From assembly GCA_034509425.1 (NCBI GenBank), contig JAVTVJ010000033.1, forward strand, positions 2,666,001-2,730,000: a stretch of DNA of 64,000 bases, in the 5' to 3' direction. Below, one piece after another: positions 1 to 13,300 of this stretch; position 1 is the first letter of the stretch; each line of letters opens with the position of its first letter. This DNA comes from Eopsaltria australis (taxonomy: Eukaryota > Chordata > Aves > Passeriformes > Petroicidae). A program made the position numbers and the translations under genes. Under the pieces are notes generated by a model. It searched no databases. It saw nothing but the letters and a program-made list of their open reading frames with translations, and was not told the origin of the DNA.

Positions 1-3000
1 AAGCCAGATTTTCAAATTGCACTATTTCTATAAAGTGTTTAATATAAATTATTAGCTTTTCAAAATATCTCATGTTTTTGAGATCACTTGTTCATACAGT
101 GAGAGGAAAGGGCAACACTGAAGAAGTGGTCACAAATTGTCAGGCTCTGGTACTAGAAGGAAGTTGATTTATAGAGTTTTCAGTGAGGAGCATTGTTTTC
201 AAAAGACAGTTTAGAAGAAAGTAAGACCTTTTTCTCCTGGATGGTGTAGGAAGTGTAATTGACTCATTCCAAGTAAGCAGTGGGGATGAGATTGTCCAGG
301 TTTTTGTATCCTCTGCCCTTCAGTACTATCCCAGAAAGTTTTGAACCTTCAGATGCCTACTGACAGGCAGGACAGTGCTATTTATGCAACACAGTCGCAT
401 CTTCCTGTTTTCAGAAAAAAAGTCTAGTTGATCACAGCACAGCCCTCAAACTGTTTAAAACACTTGAACTGAGAATGACACCCAGTCTTCCTCTTCCTCA
501 TCCAGTTTTGTCCTGTGGCAACTAAAGTGTAGTACAGACCCAGGAGACCCAAAGCTGAAACTTATGAGGTCTTGATGGTACAGATGTGGCAGGCCATGAG
601 GAGAGTAAACACAAGCCTGTGTAAGTTGACCAGGGACCCCATGCGGGACATATTCAGCAGTGTATCTGTAGCTTTAGTAAACATTTGTGTTGAAGGTGAT
701 ACAATACACGTTCTTTCTGGTTCAGGGCAAAACCAGATATGTATTATATCTAAGTGCTCTATGCAATGTTGAATTTTTTGTGGAGTTAAATAATATTTTT
801 GGTGAAATTTTGAGGGATTTTCTGCTTGATCTGATAAACTATTTTGGCAATAATAATATTTTTCTTTGTTATGCATTTATTTGAATATATTTTTAGAGGA
901 AATTTAGTTTATTAGGAAGTTGTTCACATAGGAACAAAAGTCTGTTAGATACAACTCTCTCTGCTATCAGTGCAACAGCAGAAGGTCCTTTCTTATCTAG
1001 AAAAGTCACTAAAACACTGTCTTTCTGTGTTTAGCAGCCAATCCTAACGTGGTTTTTGTGTGCACTTCTATTCATTGATAGCAAACTAATCTGTTACTGT
1101 AAATTATTGGAAACTAAATTAGAAATAATGGTGGAAGAAAACTCATTAAGGGTAACACGTTAAAAACAATGAACCAGTACCTTCTACAGTAATAAAATCA
1201 TTAAACATTTTATCACATATTAATAGTGCTGTACATTTTAAATAAATAAAAGCTAGCAAGTTCTTGAAGATTTGGGAGTGGTAATGAAATAAATATAATA
1301 TACTTCTAAAGTATTTTTTGAATAAAATGAAAAATTTTTTCCAGGTGATCGTAGCCACTCAACAGTGTAACAGGAGATCTTTACTGAATTTTAACAATGG
1401 TTCAGTGTTTTTCCTCTAATTTTTTCCCCAGTTTATAATTTCTAAGCAATGAGCACATTCCCATTTTCTTTACATGAATCTGTTGTCAGTTAGGTGCATA
1501 TCTTGTCATTCTTGTCATTGCACAGAAAATGTCAGTACTTTTCACAGTAAATTTGACATACTTCAGACTGATTATTTTTTGGAAGAAAAAGAACACTTTT
1601 TCTTGCACTAAGTAAATGATTTGAAGTGTCTACTGCATTACATGAACTGAATATCAAGTATCTTGTTTATACAGTGTTATTTATATAGTAACAGCTGTTT
1701 ATAGAAAATATAATCTGAAGGTTATTTCCAGTACACTTATTGCTTTCATACTCGTTTATTAACTTTGCTGGTTTAGGTGAAGACCATATACAAGAATTTA
1801 TTGTAAATAAAATAAAAGTAAATAATGAAGTATTTCAGTTTCTGTGTCCTAAAATTAAATTTTTAGTCTTTCTTCTTTTATCACTATTAGTTCATAATCT
1901 AATTTAATGTAAATTTATGGGGAAAAAATCAGAGATTTTAAAGACCATTGCATTGCCTCGTCAGAGAGGGCTAATAGTAATTTTCCTGTAACGCATATTC
2001 TCTAGTGATCAGATATCCACACCATATATTCTATGAAAGGAGCGACGTAGAGTCCAAGTCATGTTATAGAACTCTGCGAAAGACAGACAATATAATACTC
2101 TAAAAGACAGAATCTGAGGGCTAGAATTTACAGAGAAATAGATCTGTCAGTGAAAGTCCCATTTCAGTCAAAAGGAAGAGACTGTTTCAACTCAAAGATG
2201 AAATCTGTAATGGGCTAAACCTTAGTTCAGTGTTTATTTAGAATGAATATAAATCCCTTTCATTTTAAGAACTATATCATGTTGGCACTTAGACATATTT
2301 ATTTGTTAACGTCCAATAGCTTTCCTTTCAGTATATGAATAAGTATATATTTCCAAAATTTATTTTAAATTTTGATGCATTTGGAGTTAGAAAGCCAGTC
2401 TTCAGGCCAATCTCTTCACCACTTGCCATGATACAAACATCTAGACTGAAAAAAAAAATTGAAAAAAAATCAGCATTTAGTGCTAAATGCTAAACATTTT
2501 ACTGCACAATGACTATCATCACTGTATAATAACATCTGACAAATAGGCTATTACCATCAGAGGGGAGGCTTTTAAATCAGGCCTTAACTACTTTTATTAA
2601 AGGCTTGGAAGGTAATCACTGAAATTATATTTTTTTCTTGTGTGTTTATGCTTCTGTCTAGAGTCTTTAGAGATTTGCCAGTTACAATCTATCTACTACC
2701 TGTTGTGAAACATGGGTAAGGAGATAATACAAGCAATTAGAAAAGCATTGCTCACTCCTGAAGTGTTATTACCTTAAATTAAGGTTTCCAAAGGGAATAC
2801 ACAATAGTGTTTCAGTGACATTTTTTGTTCCTATATTTCCCAAAGATACCTTTTGATTTTTACATATTCTCTCTAATCAGTAATTCACAGGTGGCTGCAG
2901 AATGATGTCAATGCATTAAATATGCTCCCTTAAGAGTAAGTAACATTAAATCTCAAATCCACAAAAAACAAGGTCAGTCTATGATCCCTTTATACATTAT

Positions 3001-4296
3001 GTCAAAACAAAGTAACTTAAAACTCCTTCTCAGTTAGTTTTAATCTTATGTGTCTTAAATATATCTAAATCTGTAACCTCTAGACATGCCACAAGGTTAC
3101 ACAGTAATAGTGAGAATTACAGATGTGAATCTTAGCATACCAACATAAAGCCACATATCTCCCACTTGCCCTGCTGTGCTGCATGTATTTTCCCAGCTTG
3201 GGACCCTCTGTGGTGGTCCCAGTCTGTGACTCACTGAAATCTTCTTGTATGGGGAGACAAAACACGGGCTCTCATAAGGCGAGGTTATGAGGTGAAGCCC
3301 ATCACTTTGCCCTCATGTCTGCCAAGGGCTATTCTGCTGTTTTGCCTTTTATCTCTGCCAATATAGAGTGCCCCTGAACTTTTCCAGACTGTTGTTAGTC
3401 TCCGAGAAAGAAGAAAGGAAGTGGTTATTAGACAAAATAACGAAATACATTAAAAAAATCACCACTCTACTGCACATACTACCGGTACCCTTCCTGTTGG
3501 GTGAGAATCCAACCCTGCTGGGAAAGTTGATCAGTGGACTCCTGCCCTGTTTTTGGAAGGTCTACACTAGGAAGTACCTCTACCTTGGACAGTGAGCTCT
3601 GGAGCTGAAGCTAGTGGAGATGAGTTCTCATGTCCACATGCCCAAGGACATTCCCTCACAGAAAGGCTGAACACATCCATGTTGTATAAGATTTGTTTTT
3701 GCATCGTCCCTGGACCCCGAGTATAGAATTTAGAACTAAAAAAAGCACTTTTTATGTGTGTGGTTTTTGTTTTGTTTCTAATTTAGAGCTAGCATATCTT
3801 ACCAGAATGGTGTATCTGATGGTATTTGAGGACATAAAGCTTTGCTTACGTGTTGTACGTCAGCAGGAAGGCCATGTCAGAGGCGAGTAAAACTTGTCTA
3901 ATGCAGTATTCTATCCACACCAATTAACCCAAAGAAAGAGACCAAGGTTTAAGGGTAAATTTGATTGCAAAGTTATTTCACAGTGTAGATGTACCCTTCA
4001 CTTGTTTTTGAATGGCGTATGCCTAATTAGATTATGGCTCTGGAAAGCTAAAGAACTGGGTTCACAAAATATATTTTTCTTGTCTCCTGCTTTCCACAGT
4101 CTGCCGAAAGGTAAAGAAAATAGAAAATGTAACTTTTCTTCTTCTGCTAAAAGGATAGGTGATTTTTACACACAAATATTTGGAAATTATGTTCAGAAAT
4201 GAGGATTTTTGGGTACTTATCAATAACTCTTATCTCTTGGAGCTTGAGTTGGGAAAAAAGTGTTTACACCTTATACTCAGCCCTACATAACATGTA
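1..4296. other. AT-rich unique DNA, no gene seen
   Basis: All reading frames are short (none above about 105 codons) and have no recognisable domain, codon bias or splice-flanked exon. Between about 3160 and 3720 the sequence is less AT-rich than its surroundings, but I could not match it to a repeat family or an exon. Otherwise I see only short A or T runs. Confidence 0.6.
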
Positions 4297-4550
4297 GAAT
4301 CACTGTATCATAACATGATTTTGTTCAAAAGAGACTTAAAGGATCATCTAGCTTCAACTCCCCTGTGTTTGACAGGGACACCTTCCACTAGACCAGGTTT
4401 AACAGACCTCCATCCAGCCTGACCTTGAACACTTCCAGGGATGGGATGTTGACAATTTCTCTGGCCAACCAGGGTCTCAACTCACAGTAAAGAATTTCTT
4501 CCTATTGTACCATTTAAATCTACCCTTTTTCAGCTTAAAACCAAACATAC
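4297..4550 (-). mobile_element. CR1 LINE 3'-end fragment (old)
   Basis: Read on the minus strand, this is the 3' end of an avian CR1 retrotransposon. Recognisable blocks on the plus strand are the GACAGGGACACCTTCCACTA stretch near 4372, CCAGCCTGACCTTGAACACT near 4415, the following CAGGGATGGGATG, and the ACAGTAAAGAATTTCTTCCT stretch near 4485. In CR1 these sit in this order in the conserved 3' region. The copy is 5'-truncated and carries no reverse-transcriptase coding sequence. The terminal ATTCTATG octamers are decayed (GAATCACTGTATCATAACATG at the left edge), so the copy is older than the one at 20174. Confidence 0.9.
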
Positions 4551-7105
4551 TATACTCAGAATGAGATGGAAGAAAAAAAAGAATAAAAAAATAACAGCAA
4601 CAGGAACTGTGTATTTTCAGACCATTTTTGGGTTTATTTTTTCTGATTGTGTTTTGTTTATGTACTACATACCTTGCAACTTGTCTTATGGCTTTTCTTA
4701 CAGTTTAAAGCAACACTATTTATCATTTTTCAGGCAAGTAAAAATGTAGCTCTTGTTTTCCACGTAATGTGTTTATTATTTTAAAAACTGCTGTTTTTAT
4801 ATGTGGCATTGTGTCTCAATTACAACAAAAAACAACATTCATGCCAGAAAAGTGAGAGGTTTTTTTAGCTTTTAAAGGATACAAATTAGTTTTCAAAATC
4901 TGGTGTCATGGTCAGCTGAAGTCAAGGCTCTTAAGCACATTTTTTCGTCTGTTTTGATAAATTGAATATGGGAAAGTTAATGGCCACCTGAAGCTGTAAA
5001 ATGACGTACGAAACTATATGATACAGTAGAGAAATTATAACTCTTTACTTGTGCTGTTGTACAGTTTTCTTTGAAAAAATGAAAAAATAGATATATTTAT
5101 TTAAATTAATAGATTTATCTTAAGTCTAGTGGAAAATAGAAGCAATAAGTGCATTTACAGTCAACTGACACACTTTGCATGGTGAGGATGCAAGTGGCAC
5201 TTGTTCCCTTTGAGCCACTTGCTTTATTGATATATTCAGTGCCTGAGTGGGTAAACCAGAAAGGAAATTTAATGTCTAGGGACTACTTCATACCATTTAC
5301 TGCCCTTGTAGAGATGATAGCTCCTTAAGCAAGCCTGTGGGTGATACTTGTCACATTAATCTCCTGCCAAATCTATTTCACAATCTATGCTGTTAAAATA
5401 TACACGAGTTCAGTTGATGAGAAATGCAAAAGAATAAATCACCAAGAGGTTCAGTTATTAAGGGGCTAAAAGAAACATTTGCTGTTTGGTCTGTACATAT
5501 GTACATATATGGAAAACCTCTTTGCAGTCATGCAGGTCTTCCTTGATGACATCTGTACTTAACTGGAACTTTGACATCATAAACTCAGGTCGATTTCACC
5601 ACGAACTTTAGGATGGAAAGGCCTTTAAATCGTCCTTTGCTTTATATTTATTTTTCCTTTATCACAAGAAAGGGATGCTTGAAGGGTATAGGTTGGCATT
5701 GGTTTGAAAAATGAACCATATATTGAAAGTGAATTAAGGAAATGTCGAGCAACAGTGGACATTTAAGCTAGAATTCTGCAGCATGAATAATTCAGAGACG
5801 CTAATCAGTGACAGTCGCAGGGTACAATCTAGTAAACAGTAATTAAATTAAGTATATCAATATGTTTATGTAAAAAATAAGATTATAGTCAATATCTGAC
5901 TTTTTTCCAAAAAAAGGAAATAGAAGACTGATAAGAGAAAGTCATAGACATAATATGTCCATGCATTAACTTACAACTTCATTTTAAAGTACTATGCAGG
6001 CTGTTAGCTGAGTAATTTCTATCAGAGAAGGCAAATGAAACCTTGTTTCCTGCTTTCAAATTACGGGTGTAAAAATGCTTTTTGAAATACACCTGCAAAT
6101 ATGGTGAATACATTACAGAACTGACCTGCTAGTTTGAAACTCCAAGAGAGAGAAAATATTTTAAATAAATGGTCAGAGGCAGGAATGTCTGCAAAAACAC
6201 CCTGTTCACTTTGTAAATCAGTGACCCAGAGGAAGAGATGTGCAGCAGAGATAAAAATTCCTGATACTAAAAGCCAGAGTAGACATTGACAGAAAAAGTA
6301 TAGTACAAAATAACTCCTATAGTCTGATTGCCTGGACTGAAAAATACAGTTAATTATTGAGAAATTTTCCTGTAGCTGGTGAAAATTTCATACTAAAAAA
6401 CAAGAAAAAAGAGTATAATTTAAATGACTGAACACAACAGAATTCTGGAAAGCGTCAGAGAACAACAACTAGAAAGAATAAACAAACATTTTAATTGTTT
6501 TTTCCCTATACAGAATCACAGTGTTCAAAGTGTGATGTGGACCACTGTCCATGTACTGAGAATAAACTCCATGAACTCGGCTGGTGCCTGGGGAATCTTA
6601 CTGGCTGTTCTGACTTCATCTGACAGTGGCCTCCTCTATTCTGCACCAGCTGTCTGCCTTATCAGGATTTAATCACTCTACTTGGTTTCTTGATTTGGAT
6701 GTCTGGGATCCCAGTGACTTGTAAATCTAGTGGACGTCGGTTTGTTGCATTCTGATATACCCTCTCTTGGTGTTTGTTCCTTCCATTTTTTCCACAATGG
6801 TTACTAAATTCCATCCTTCACACATGATAATTTTGTTATTTCTATTGCAATTCTCTACATTTTTGGGTTGTTGTTGATGATATGACCTCATAGCACAAAG
6901 GGAAATGGAACAGATGGACATCCTTAGTCCAAGAAAATCCCTTCATGATCACAAAAATATGGGTTCTACAACAGGCTTCAAAAAGTGTGTGCAACAGAGG
7001 ATATCTTTTCAGCAGACCCCAGAGCTAGCCAGTAGGGTGTTCCACTGTACCAGAAAGACAAATGTTAGGCATTTTTGGTTTTGAGCTGTGACTAGATGCT
7101 TGTGG
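4551..7105. other. AT-rich unique DNA, no gene seen
   Basis: I found no gene or repeat family that I can name. A 12-bp perfect palindrome, GTACATATGTAC, lies near 5494-5505. The reading frame at 6424-6672 (82 codons) is in slightly GC-richer DNA, but its product has no recognisable motif and I see no exon boundary around it. Confidence 0.55.
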
Positions 7106-7235
7106 GATCACAACATAATTCAGGCTGGAAGGGAGATCAGGATAATATCCATCTTCTTACTGAAAGCGTGGTGAGTATGAAGGTTGGACTAGATTGCTCA
7201 GGGCTGATCTACCCTTCAAAGTATCCAGGGAGAGA
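7106..7235 (-). mobile_element. Degraded CR1 LINE 3'-end fragment
   Basis: The plus strand reads TCACAACATAATTCAGGCTGGAAGGGA and later AGATTGCTCAGGGCTG, which follow the order of the reverse complement of a CR1 3' end (terminal octamers, then the GGTTGGAAGGGACC block, then the GGTTGCTCAGGGCTGTGTCC block). The copy is strongly diverged and contains a short unmatched segment between the two blocks. The assignment rests on remembered consensus blocks, not an alignment. Confidence 0.6.
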
Positions 7236-10225
7236 GATCAGAGATTGGGCAAAATCTTTCAAGGCTTTATTTTCTTTGTGAGAAGGTTATTCCTAAGCAA
7301 GGTAGATAGATATTGCGTGCTGACTTTTGTGGAAACAAGTATCAGATTTTTCTGATTAGAAGACATATGGCTTCATCCAGAAACTGATGATCATATAAAG
7401 TAGCAGAGAGATTTCTATGAGTGATACAAATCACTACTTTCACAGAGAGTTCCTGAGACTTTGATCACATTGCAGCAAATTCTTGCTCCTATGAAGAATT
7501 CCAGCCATGTCAGTGTAACTGTTGCATGGACATTTTAGGTTGGCAACAAGATCTTAATATTAGGACTATAACAATAATCTGAATTAAATTTCATTATGTC
7601 AACATACAAATGTTAGCTCTATGAGGGAACAAAAAAGAGTAATTGAGATTCAAGGAAAAGTAGTAGAGTTAGCTTTCCAGCTGATGTTGAGGTAGATCTC
7701 AGGAATGCATGGTGCTATGCCAAGCTGTACCCTCAGAGGAATTGTTCTGCTTGAGATAAAGCTGAAAGACATAATGTTGATCCTAAAGGCAAACAAAATC
7801 ATGATCAGAAGTGGGGTTCAAAGTGATAAGAGGGGTAAGAGGATCTGTTTCGTGGATATGGCTGCATTAAATGATGTAGAAATTTACATGTTATTGTATG
7901 TCAGTACCAGGAATAGTCACACTGAACAGTATCATTAGCACTGGCAGAATGTTGCATCTGTTTTTGTAATTGGAGACCACGTGGGTAATTTTAGCTTCCT
8001 ACTTTCACAGAACAGTGAGCCTGAGTAATTTTGTGGGTTACATGAATTCATAACATGTAAAAAGCCAATAATACCTGTGTTTGATGAGCTGCAAATTCCC
8101 ACACACTTGTATGTGTATGCCAGCCAGTCCAGCTCCCAAGTCACTAATTCACAGCTTCCTATGTAGGAAGGGATTTGTCTGTCTTTAGATATCAAGAATG
8201 AAACATCAGTGCCTGGGGCAGTCAAACAATAAAAATCTTCAAAAGGTGAGTCATTCTAATCTTAGTACTTCCAATAACCATCACTGGGGGAGATGAGTTT
8301 TCTTCTACTAGTGCCTGTCTATTATTGTTTGTTAGAGGAGAAAGAATTTTACCTTTTTCTAATCCTTAATTAGACATTTAATTTGGATTAGAACAGATAA
8401 TTTCTATCATTTTTTTTAATCATTGCATTTTTACTTTACTGCATTTTATGTAACCATTTCTAACTTTTTGAAAGTGATCTGCATTTCTTGTCCTGACATA
8501 CAAATGGTCTTGCCAAGTGACTCAGATCTATTTCTTTATAGAAATTGATACATTCAACACAAAATAACCAGGATGCTAAAGGGAACACAGAAATATGGAA
8601 CTCTAAGAAGGAAAAACAGAGTATATAACAAATTATATCTGATGGTGTTAAGCTCCTGGAAGAAACTGCTTAAACCTTGTGAATAGCTAAGCCAGGGAAC
8701 ACGTGTTATTACTGTTCTGCAAAAGAAACTGCAAGAACTGTTTAATCCTGCAGCTAACAAATTACTACCCATCACCAAAGTTGGCAAACAAATATAAAGA
8801 ACAGGTAAGAGACAAAGATGAATTTCAGCTGAAGTGCAGAAAAAGTGATGCTCTTTACTGATGCTTTCCAGTTTCACTTTCTTCTGTTTGTTTTTTTAAA
8901 AATAGGAGGCATTCCAGTTTATAATTTTTAAGGTTTGGGGTTTTTTTCTTGTTTGTTTGTTTTATTTTTGCTTGGTTTTTTTTATTTGTTTATTTTTTAA
9001 TTTTGGGTTTTTTAAAAAATATTTTTACTAGGAGCCTAATTTGTAGCTTTGTCAGCTCACAGCTATAAAGTAGGAAAGCCAGCACTGAAGAATCCTAAAT
9101 GAGACTTAGGTGTAGAAAATATTCCCTAGTCAACAAGGAGGGTTGGTCTGTGTCAGCGGGATTTCACTCCTTACTCAAAATGTCATTAATTTTGACGTGA
9201 TGGAACTGATGCTGTGTCTATAAAGCCTCACATCCTGCAGTACCTCCTACAGCAAGAGGTGGACAATATGCTTCTGCAGTCTTCAAGGACTCCCCAGGGC
9301 TCAGATGAAGCCCTGACTCTGTTTCTTCTCTCCTGTTATCTGCCTGGCCTGTTGTCTGACCATCTGCAGAACTCTGCATTTATGCTGCTATTTCATTTGC
9401 TTCTCTGAGGTGAGCTTTAAGGAGAAGGCAGCAAGGTGAATCTAGCCTTGCTGCATAATGTCTTAGGATCTGTTGTTCAAATAGGGCAGCCCTAATCTAG
9501 CAAGCCAAATTAAATCCTACCTTGTATTAACTCACAGGCTGGGGGCAAATAAACAGCCATGAAGAGAAGGGAAAGTTCAGTGCCTTTGAGAGCCTTCTTG
9601 CACTCTGATAATGGCACAGAAAGAAACAGTTGTGGCTGTTAAGCTGTGGTAGTCTGATAACAGAGGAAAGAAAAAGTTTGCAGGTAAATGGAAGTGGTTT
9701 TATTAAACCAGGTGAAAAAACAGAAAGGAAAAATCAAATTCACAGGCATACAAGATCTTTCAAAATAAGTATATGCACTGGGGAGTTACATTTGAAAGAA
9801 AAAACATCTTGCTGTTTCAAGATATTTCTGTTCAGAAAGGAAAGAGAATTCTTCAGGTTAGTGAGAACTGTGGGCATCAGAAATGTGTTTTAAGTTGTAT
9901 CTTAGACACCTCCTGATATGCTTTATCTATCAATAAAATTTACGTAAATTTGTTCCACATTACTTCGCTTTTGAAAGTATAGCATATATTGGGAAAATAT
10001 TTATGGTTTTGTCCTTCACACTAACAATAGTCCCTTTATAATTCTCCGTCCTCATCTCTGCTCAAACTACGTTAAAAAGACTCATGGAATAAAGTGTATC
10101 TTTCTCCTCACTTGTACTCTTTTCCTTTGTCTGTGGCTGCCTCCAGAATATTATTTTGACAACACAGCTATGTTACCAAGAAGATATATAGGCAGTTAAA
10201 TATAACACTTGACATTTACATGCCT
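7236..10225. other. AT-rich unique DNA with a T-rich tract
   Basis: I see no gene. A T-dominated low-complexity tract of TTTG/TTTA-like units runs from about 8932 to 9022. The frame at 9214-9408 (64 codons) is leucine-rich and unrecognised, and I treat it as chance. Confidence 0.55.
8932..9022. repeat. T-rich low-complexity tract
   Basis: About 90 bases are almost entirely T with scattered G and A, including GTTTGTTTGTTTT and several runs of six to eight T. It could be a decayed retroposon tail read on the opposite strand or simple slippage sequence. I see no attached element. Confidence 0.8.
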
Positions 10226-10391
10226 CTCTTCTTTCTTAGATCTCAAAGAGAACTATGAAAAAGTTTAAACACTCTCATCAATTCACACAGGGAAGAAAGC
10301 AAGACGCAGTCAGAGGCAGAACTGAGAACAGAACCAATCCTTCTTATCTCTAGGCAGGAGCTTGTCATTTTAGACCAATTATACTGTCTAG
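10226..10391 (-). mobile_element. Ancient MIR-family SINE
   Basis: The plus strand follows the reverse complement of a MIR-type core SINE. It has a CACACAGGGAAG block near 10286, then CAGAGGCAGAACTGAGAACAGAACC near 10310, and an ATTATACTGTC end near 10379-10389. In MIR these are the conserved core, the segment holding the B box of the tRNA-derived promoter, and the 5' end. MIR SINEs are old and shared across amniotes, so this copy should sit at the same place in related birds. The call is from pattern memory, and divergence is high. Confidence 0.7.
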
Positions 10392-13300
10392 TTTGGGTTA
10401 TATGGTGAGATATCTGAGACTCCAGTATGCAGTGTGAGAAAATGCATGTAATCACGCCTTTCATTAAGAGTTTCTTCCTTGCAGAAACAGCCCATCTAAA
10501 AAATCTTTTTTTGCCATGCACAGTCTGCTTAGAGTTTTTTCTCAGTGTTCTTCCTGAATAAACAAGATAGGAGGTTATTTTCATGTCTCAGCTTCTCACT
10601 AAATTGCTGGTAGCAGAGAGAAATCTTTCAGAAAGAAAAAAAAAAAAGCTGAGAAACACATGAAGGAACTTTGTATCTCCTAGACTAATTCTATAACCTC
10701 TGGCTGTGGATCTGAACATGTTTATGAGTGAAGATGTGATTTTTGCTTTAAAGTAAGGAAAGATGATAAAGATGAATTAGATCATCCAGTCCATTTGTTC
10801 ATCACATATGCAGCAGTAGCAATTCCTTGGTAGAGACTAAAATCATATTAAAATGATAAGAAAAGAATTAACTAGGAACAAAGAATGAAAAAATAGTAAA
10901 TGAGATGATTTTAGGAGACCAAATAGGAGAAAAAAGTAATCCTTGAATTGTGAATAAAAAAAGGCTCATTTTGAAATAGAGATTCCAAATTTGATTCAGG
11001 GAGTTTAAATATCAAACCATGCTGTAGAATTACCTCAGAAACAGCAGTTCCACAAGCAGTTAATCACAGTTAGGATCACGATCAGATAGTCAGGAGATTG
11101 CATATTAAGTTGTTCCTTGTTATGAGATCACATATTGATTTAATTATTGACATGAGCAGAGCTACTGCAGGTCACATAAGGGTTTCCAGTTATTCATGTT
11201 GGTGTCTTCTGTTTTCATAGACCCATTTCATCATCTGCAGAGTGAGACTGATGTATGGCTCTTTCAGGTAGCATTATGAGTTTTGTCAAAGAAATATGTA
11301 GTTTTTGCTTATGGTGTTTGTTACAGATTGGTTTGGGCACTGCTCAGAAATATTTCCCTTTGAGAGAAAATAGGCAATCCCCCTTCCCCCCAACAAATGG
11401 AAAATTAATTTTAAAATACATTGTACATAAAGAAGAAAGTATTAAATTAAATCTTTTGGTTTTCAAAGCAAGCCTGAAGTGAAAATCACATGAGATTTGA
11501 ATCCAAACTCCACACCCCCAAATTTCTGAACATTATAAAAGGCAGATAATAATTATCTTTCTTCATTCTATGCTGTTTAAGAGTCAGTTGAGTTTCAAGC
11601 AGACTTAATTGGTGCAACTTAAGCAATTCATTTAAAATACTTGAACACAGTAATCTGGATTTTGCTCATTACTGAACAAAAGAAAGATGTTGAGGAACAC
11701 TCTCCTTTTTATTCCAGCATTAATGATTAAGGTCTTCCTTATTTTAGAATTCTCAGAATAACAACAAACCCAAACACCTGACGTCTAACAGACTATGGCT
11801 TTCTCATAGCAACTAGAAAAACCCAGTCTAGCATTGGAAAAACAAGTTTAGCCTTTCAAATTACTGTTGTGCATTCCTGTATAATGGCTGCCTGACTGTA
11901 AAAGTTCCTCCTGGGCAGAGTGTCCCTGAATACCTATTAGAACTCTACCTTTCAAAGACAAAACAGAGTGGTTTATGTTGCTGTGTAAGCTGAAAATGCT
12001 GGTTCTTAGGTACATTACTTGGCAGCTCACTGTGTGAAGCTATTACTAATTAAACAGCTTTGTTTTATGAAGTTTGTGAATTTTATAAAAAGTTTAGAAA
12101 ATAGTGTTTACACTTAATGCAAACAATCCAAGGTTAGAGTCAAAGTACTTACTTATTCATGAAGCTTTGGGCTTTCAGGGCCTTTTAGTTCCATTTTGTT
12201 CCCTATTACATGTGTGTGATTAAGATTTTTTCCTTCTCTTTTTTTATTTCCATTACAAACATTATTAATTATCAACACAAAACTAGCAATCTCTGCATGG
12301 TGTTTTTCTCTTAATAGATGATGTTGATGCTGTGTGACATGAGTCAATATCATTTCAATAAGAAGTTAAAGTGCAGAAAATGCCTTAAAAGGGAAGTGAC
12401 TGAACCACTTTGACAGAATCTTTTGGAAAAAATGTAAAGAAAAAACAAGGAAGACAAAGAGTAAGAGAAAAACTAAATGAGAAACAGCAGAGGAAAATGG
12501 ACATATTAGAAGAAATAAGAGACACATTTAGTGCAGCCATCATACAGATTTTCTAGCAGAAGTCCATTTTTACAAGTCCAGTGATGCAATTTTTATTTGT
12601 GGGGAGAAGAGAATCAAAGCAGAATGAGAGGATGGGCAGTTTCATGAGTACCTGCTAATGGCCTAATGACCTAAAGGCCTAATGACCTTTATTAATGTTT
12701 TACCATTTGGCAATATATTGTGTAGGTCAATGTGAGTTGATAAAATGGAAATGCAGAGATGAGTAATGTTTCCACACTTAACAAGCAAGTTAATTTTTTA
12801 TTTACTTTTAAATTCTTTATATTTATCATTGTGGAATAACTTGGAAGGTTTTTTTTTTTCTCCTGGAAAAGGGACTATATGGCATAGAAATAACTTTTTC
12901 AATACATTTTATTGCACCTAGATAACTTTTTGTCCTGGTCTGAGAAGCAGGAATCTGAGAACATTATTAATGTAAATAGGAAATATCAGATATTTTTAGT
13001 GAGTTCCTTGAGACCCTCAGTGTTCATTCAGAGGTCCTCAGTCACATACGTAAGCTGGACTGTACTTTTCAGCAGCTATTGTTTGTTTTTCCAAATTCAA
13101 TGAAGGTTTCCACATTGATCATTTGCTTAATGTTTTATTTTACTTATTCAGTTTTTCCTACCTAAAAGCATAGTCACAGAATAATAGATATCAATGCTGT
13201 TCCCTCAAAAACCTCCTTACTGCATTTGCAAATCAAAGAATTTCATCCTTTGCATGTAAGTGCAAAATATTTTTTTCCCTACTGTAGAAAAGGTAGCATT

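Noticed and set aside
562..884. Overlapping 65-104 codon frames on both strands as a gene
   Set aside because: Several frames overlap on both strands, and none has a recognisable domain, promoter or exon signal.
6424..6672. 82-codon frame as a small coding gene
   Set aside because: It has a slightly higher GC content but no recognised motif, and the start and end lack supporting signals.
9214..9408. Leucine-rich 64-codon frame as an exon or secreted peptide
   Set aside because: The leucine content follows from CTG/CTC-rich local sequence, and there is no signal-peptide pattern or splice boundary.
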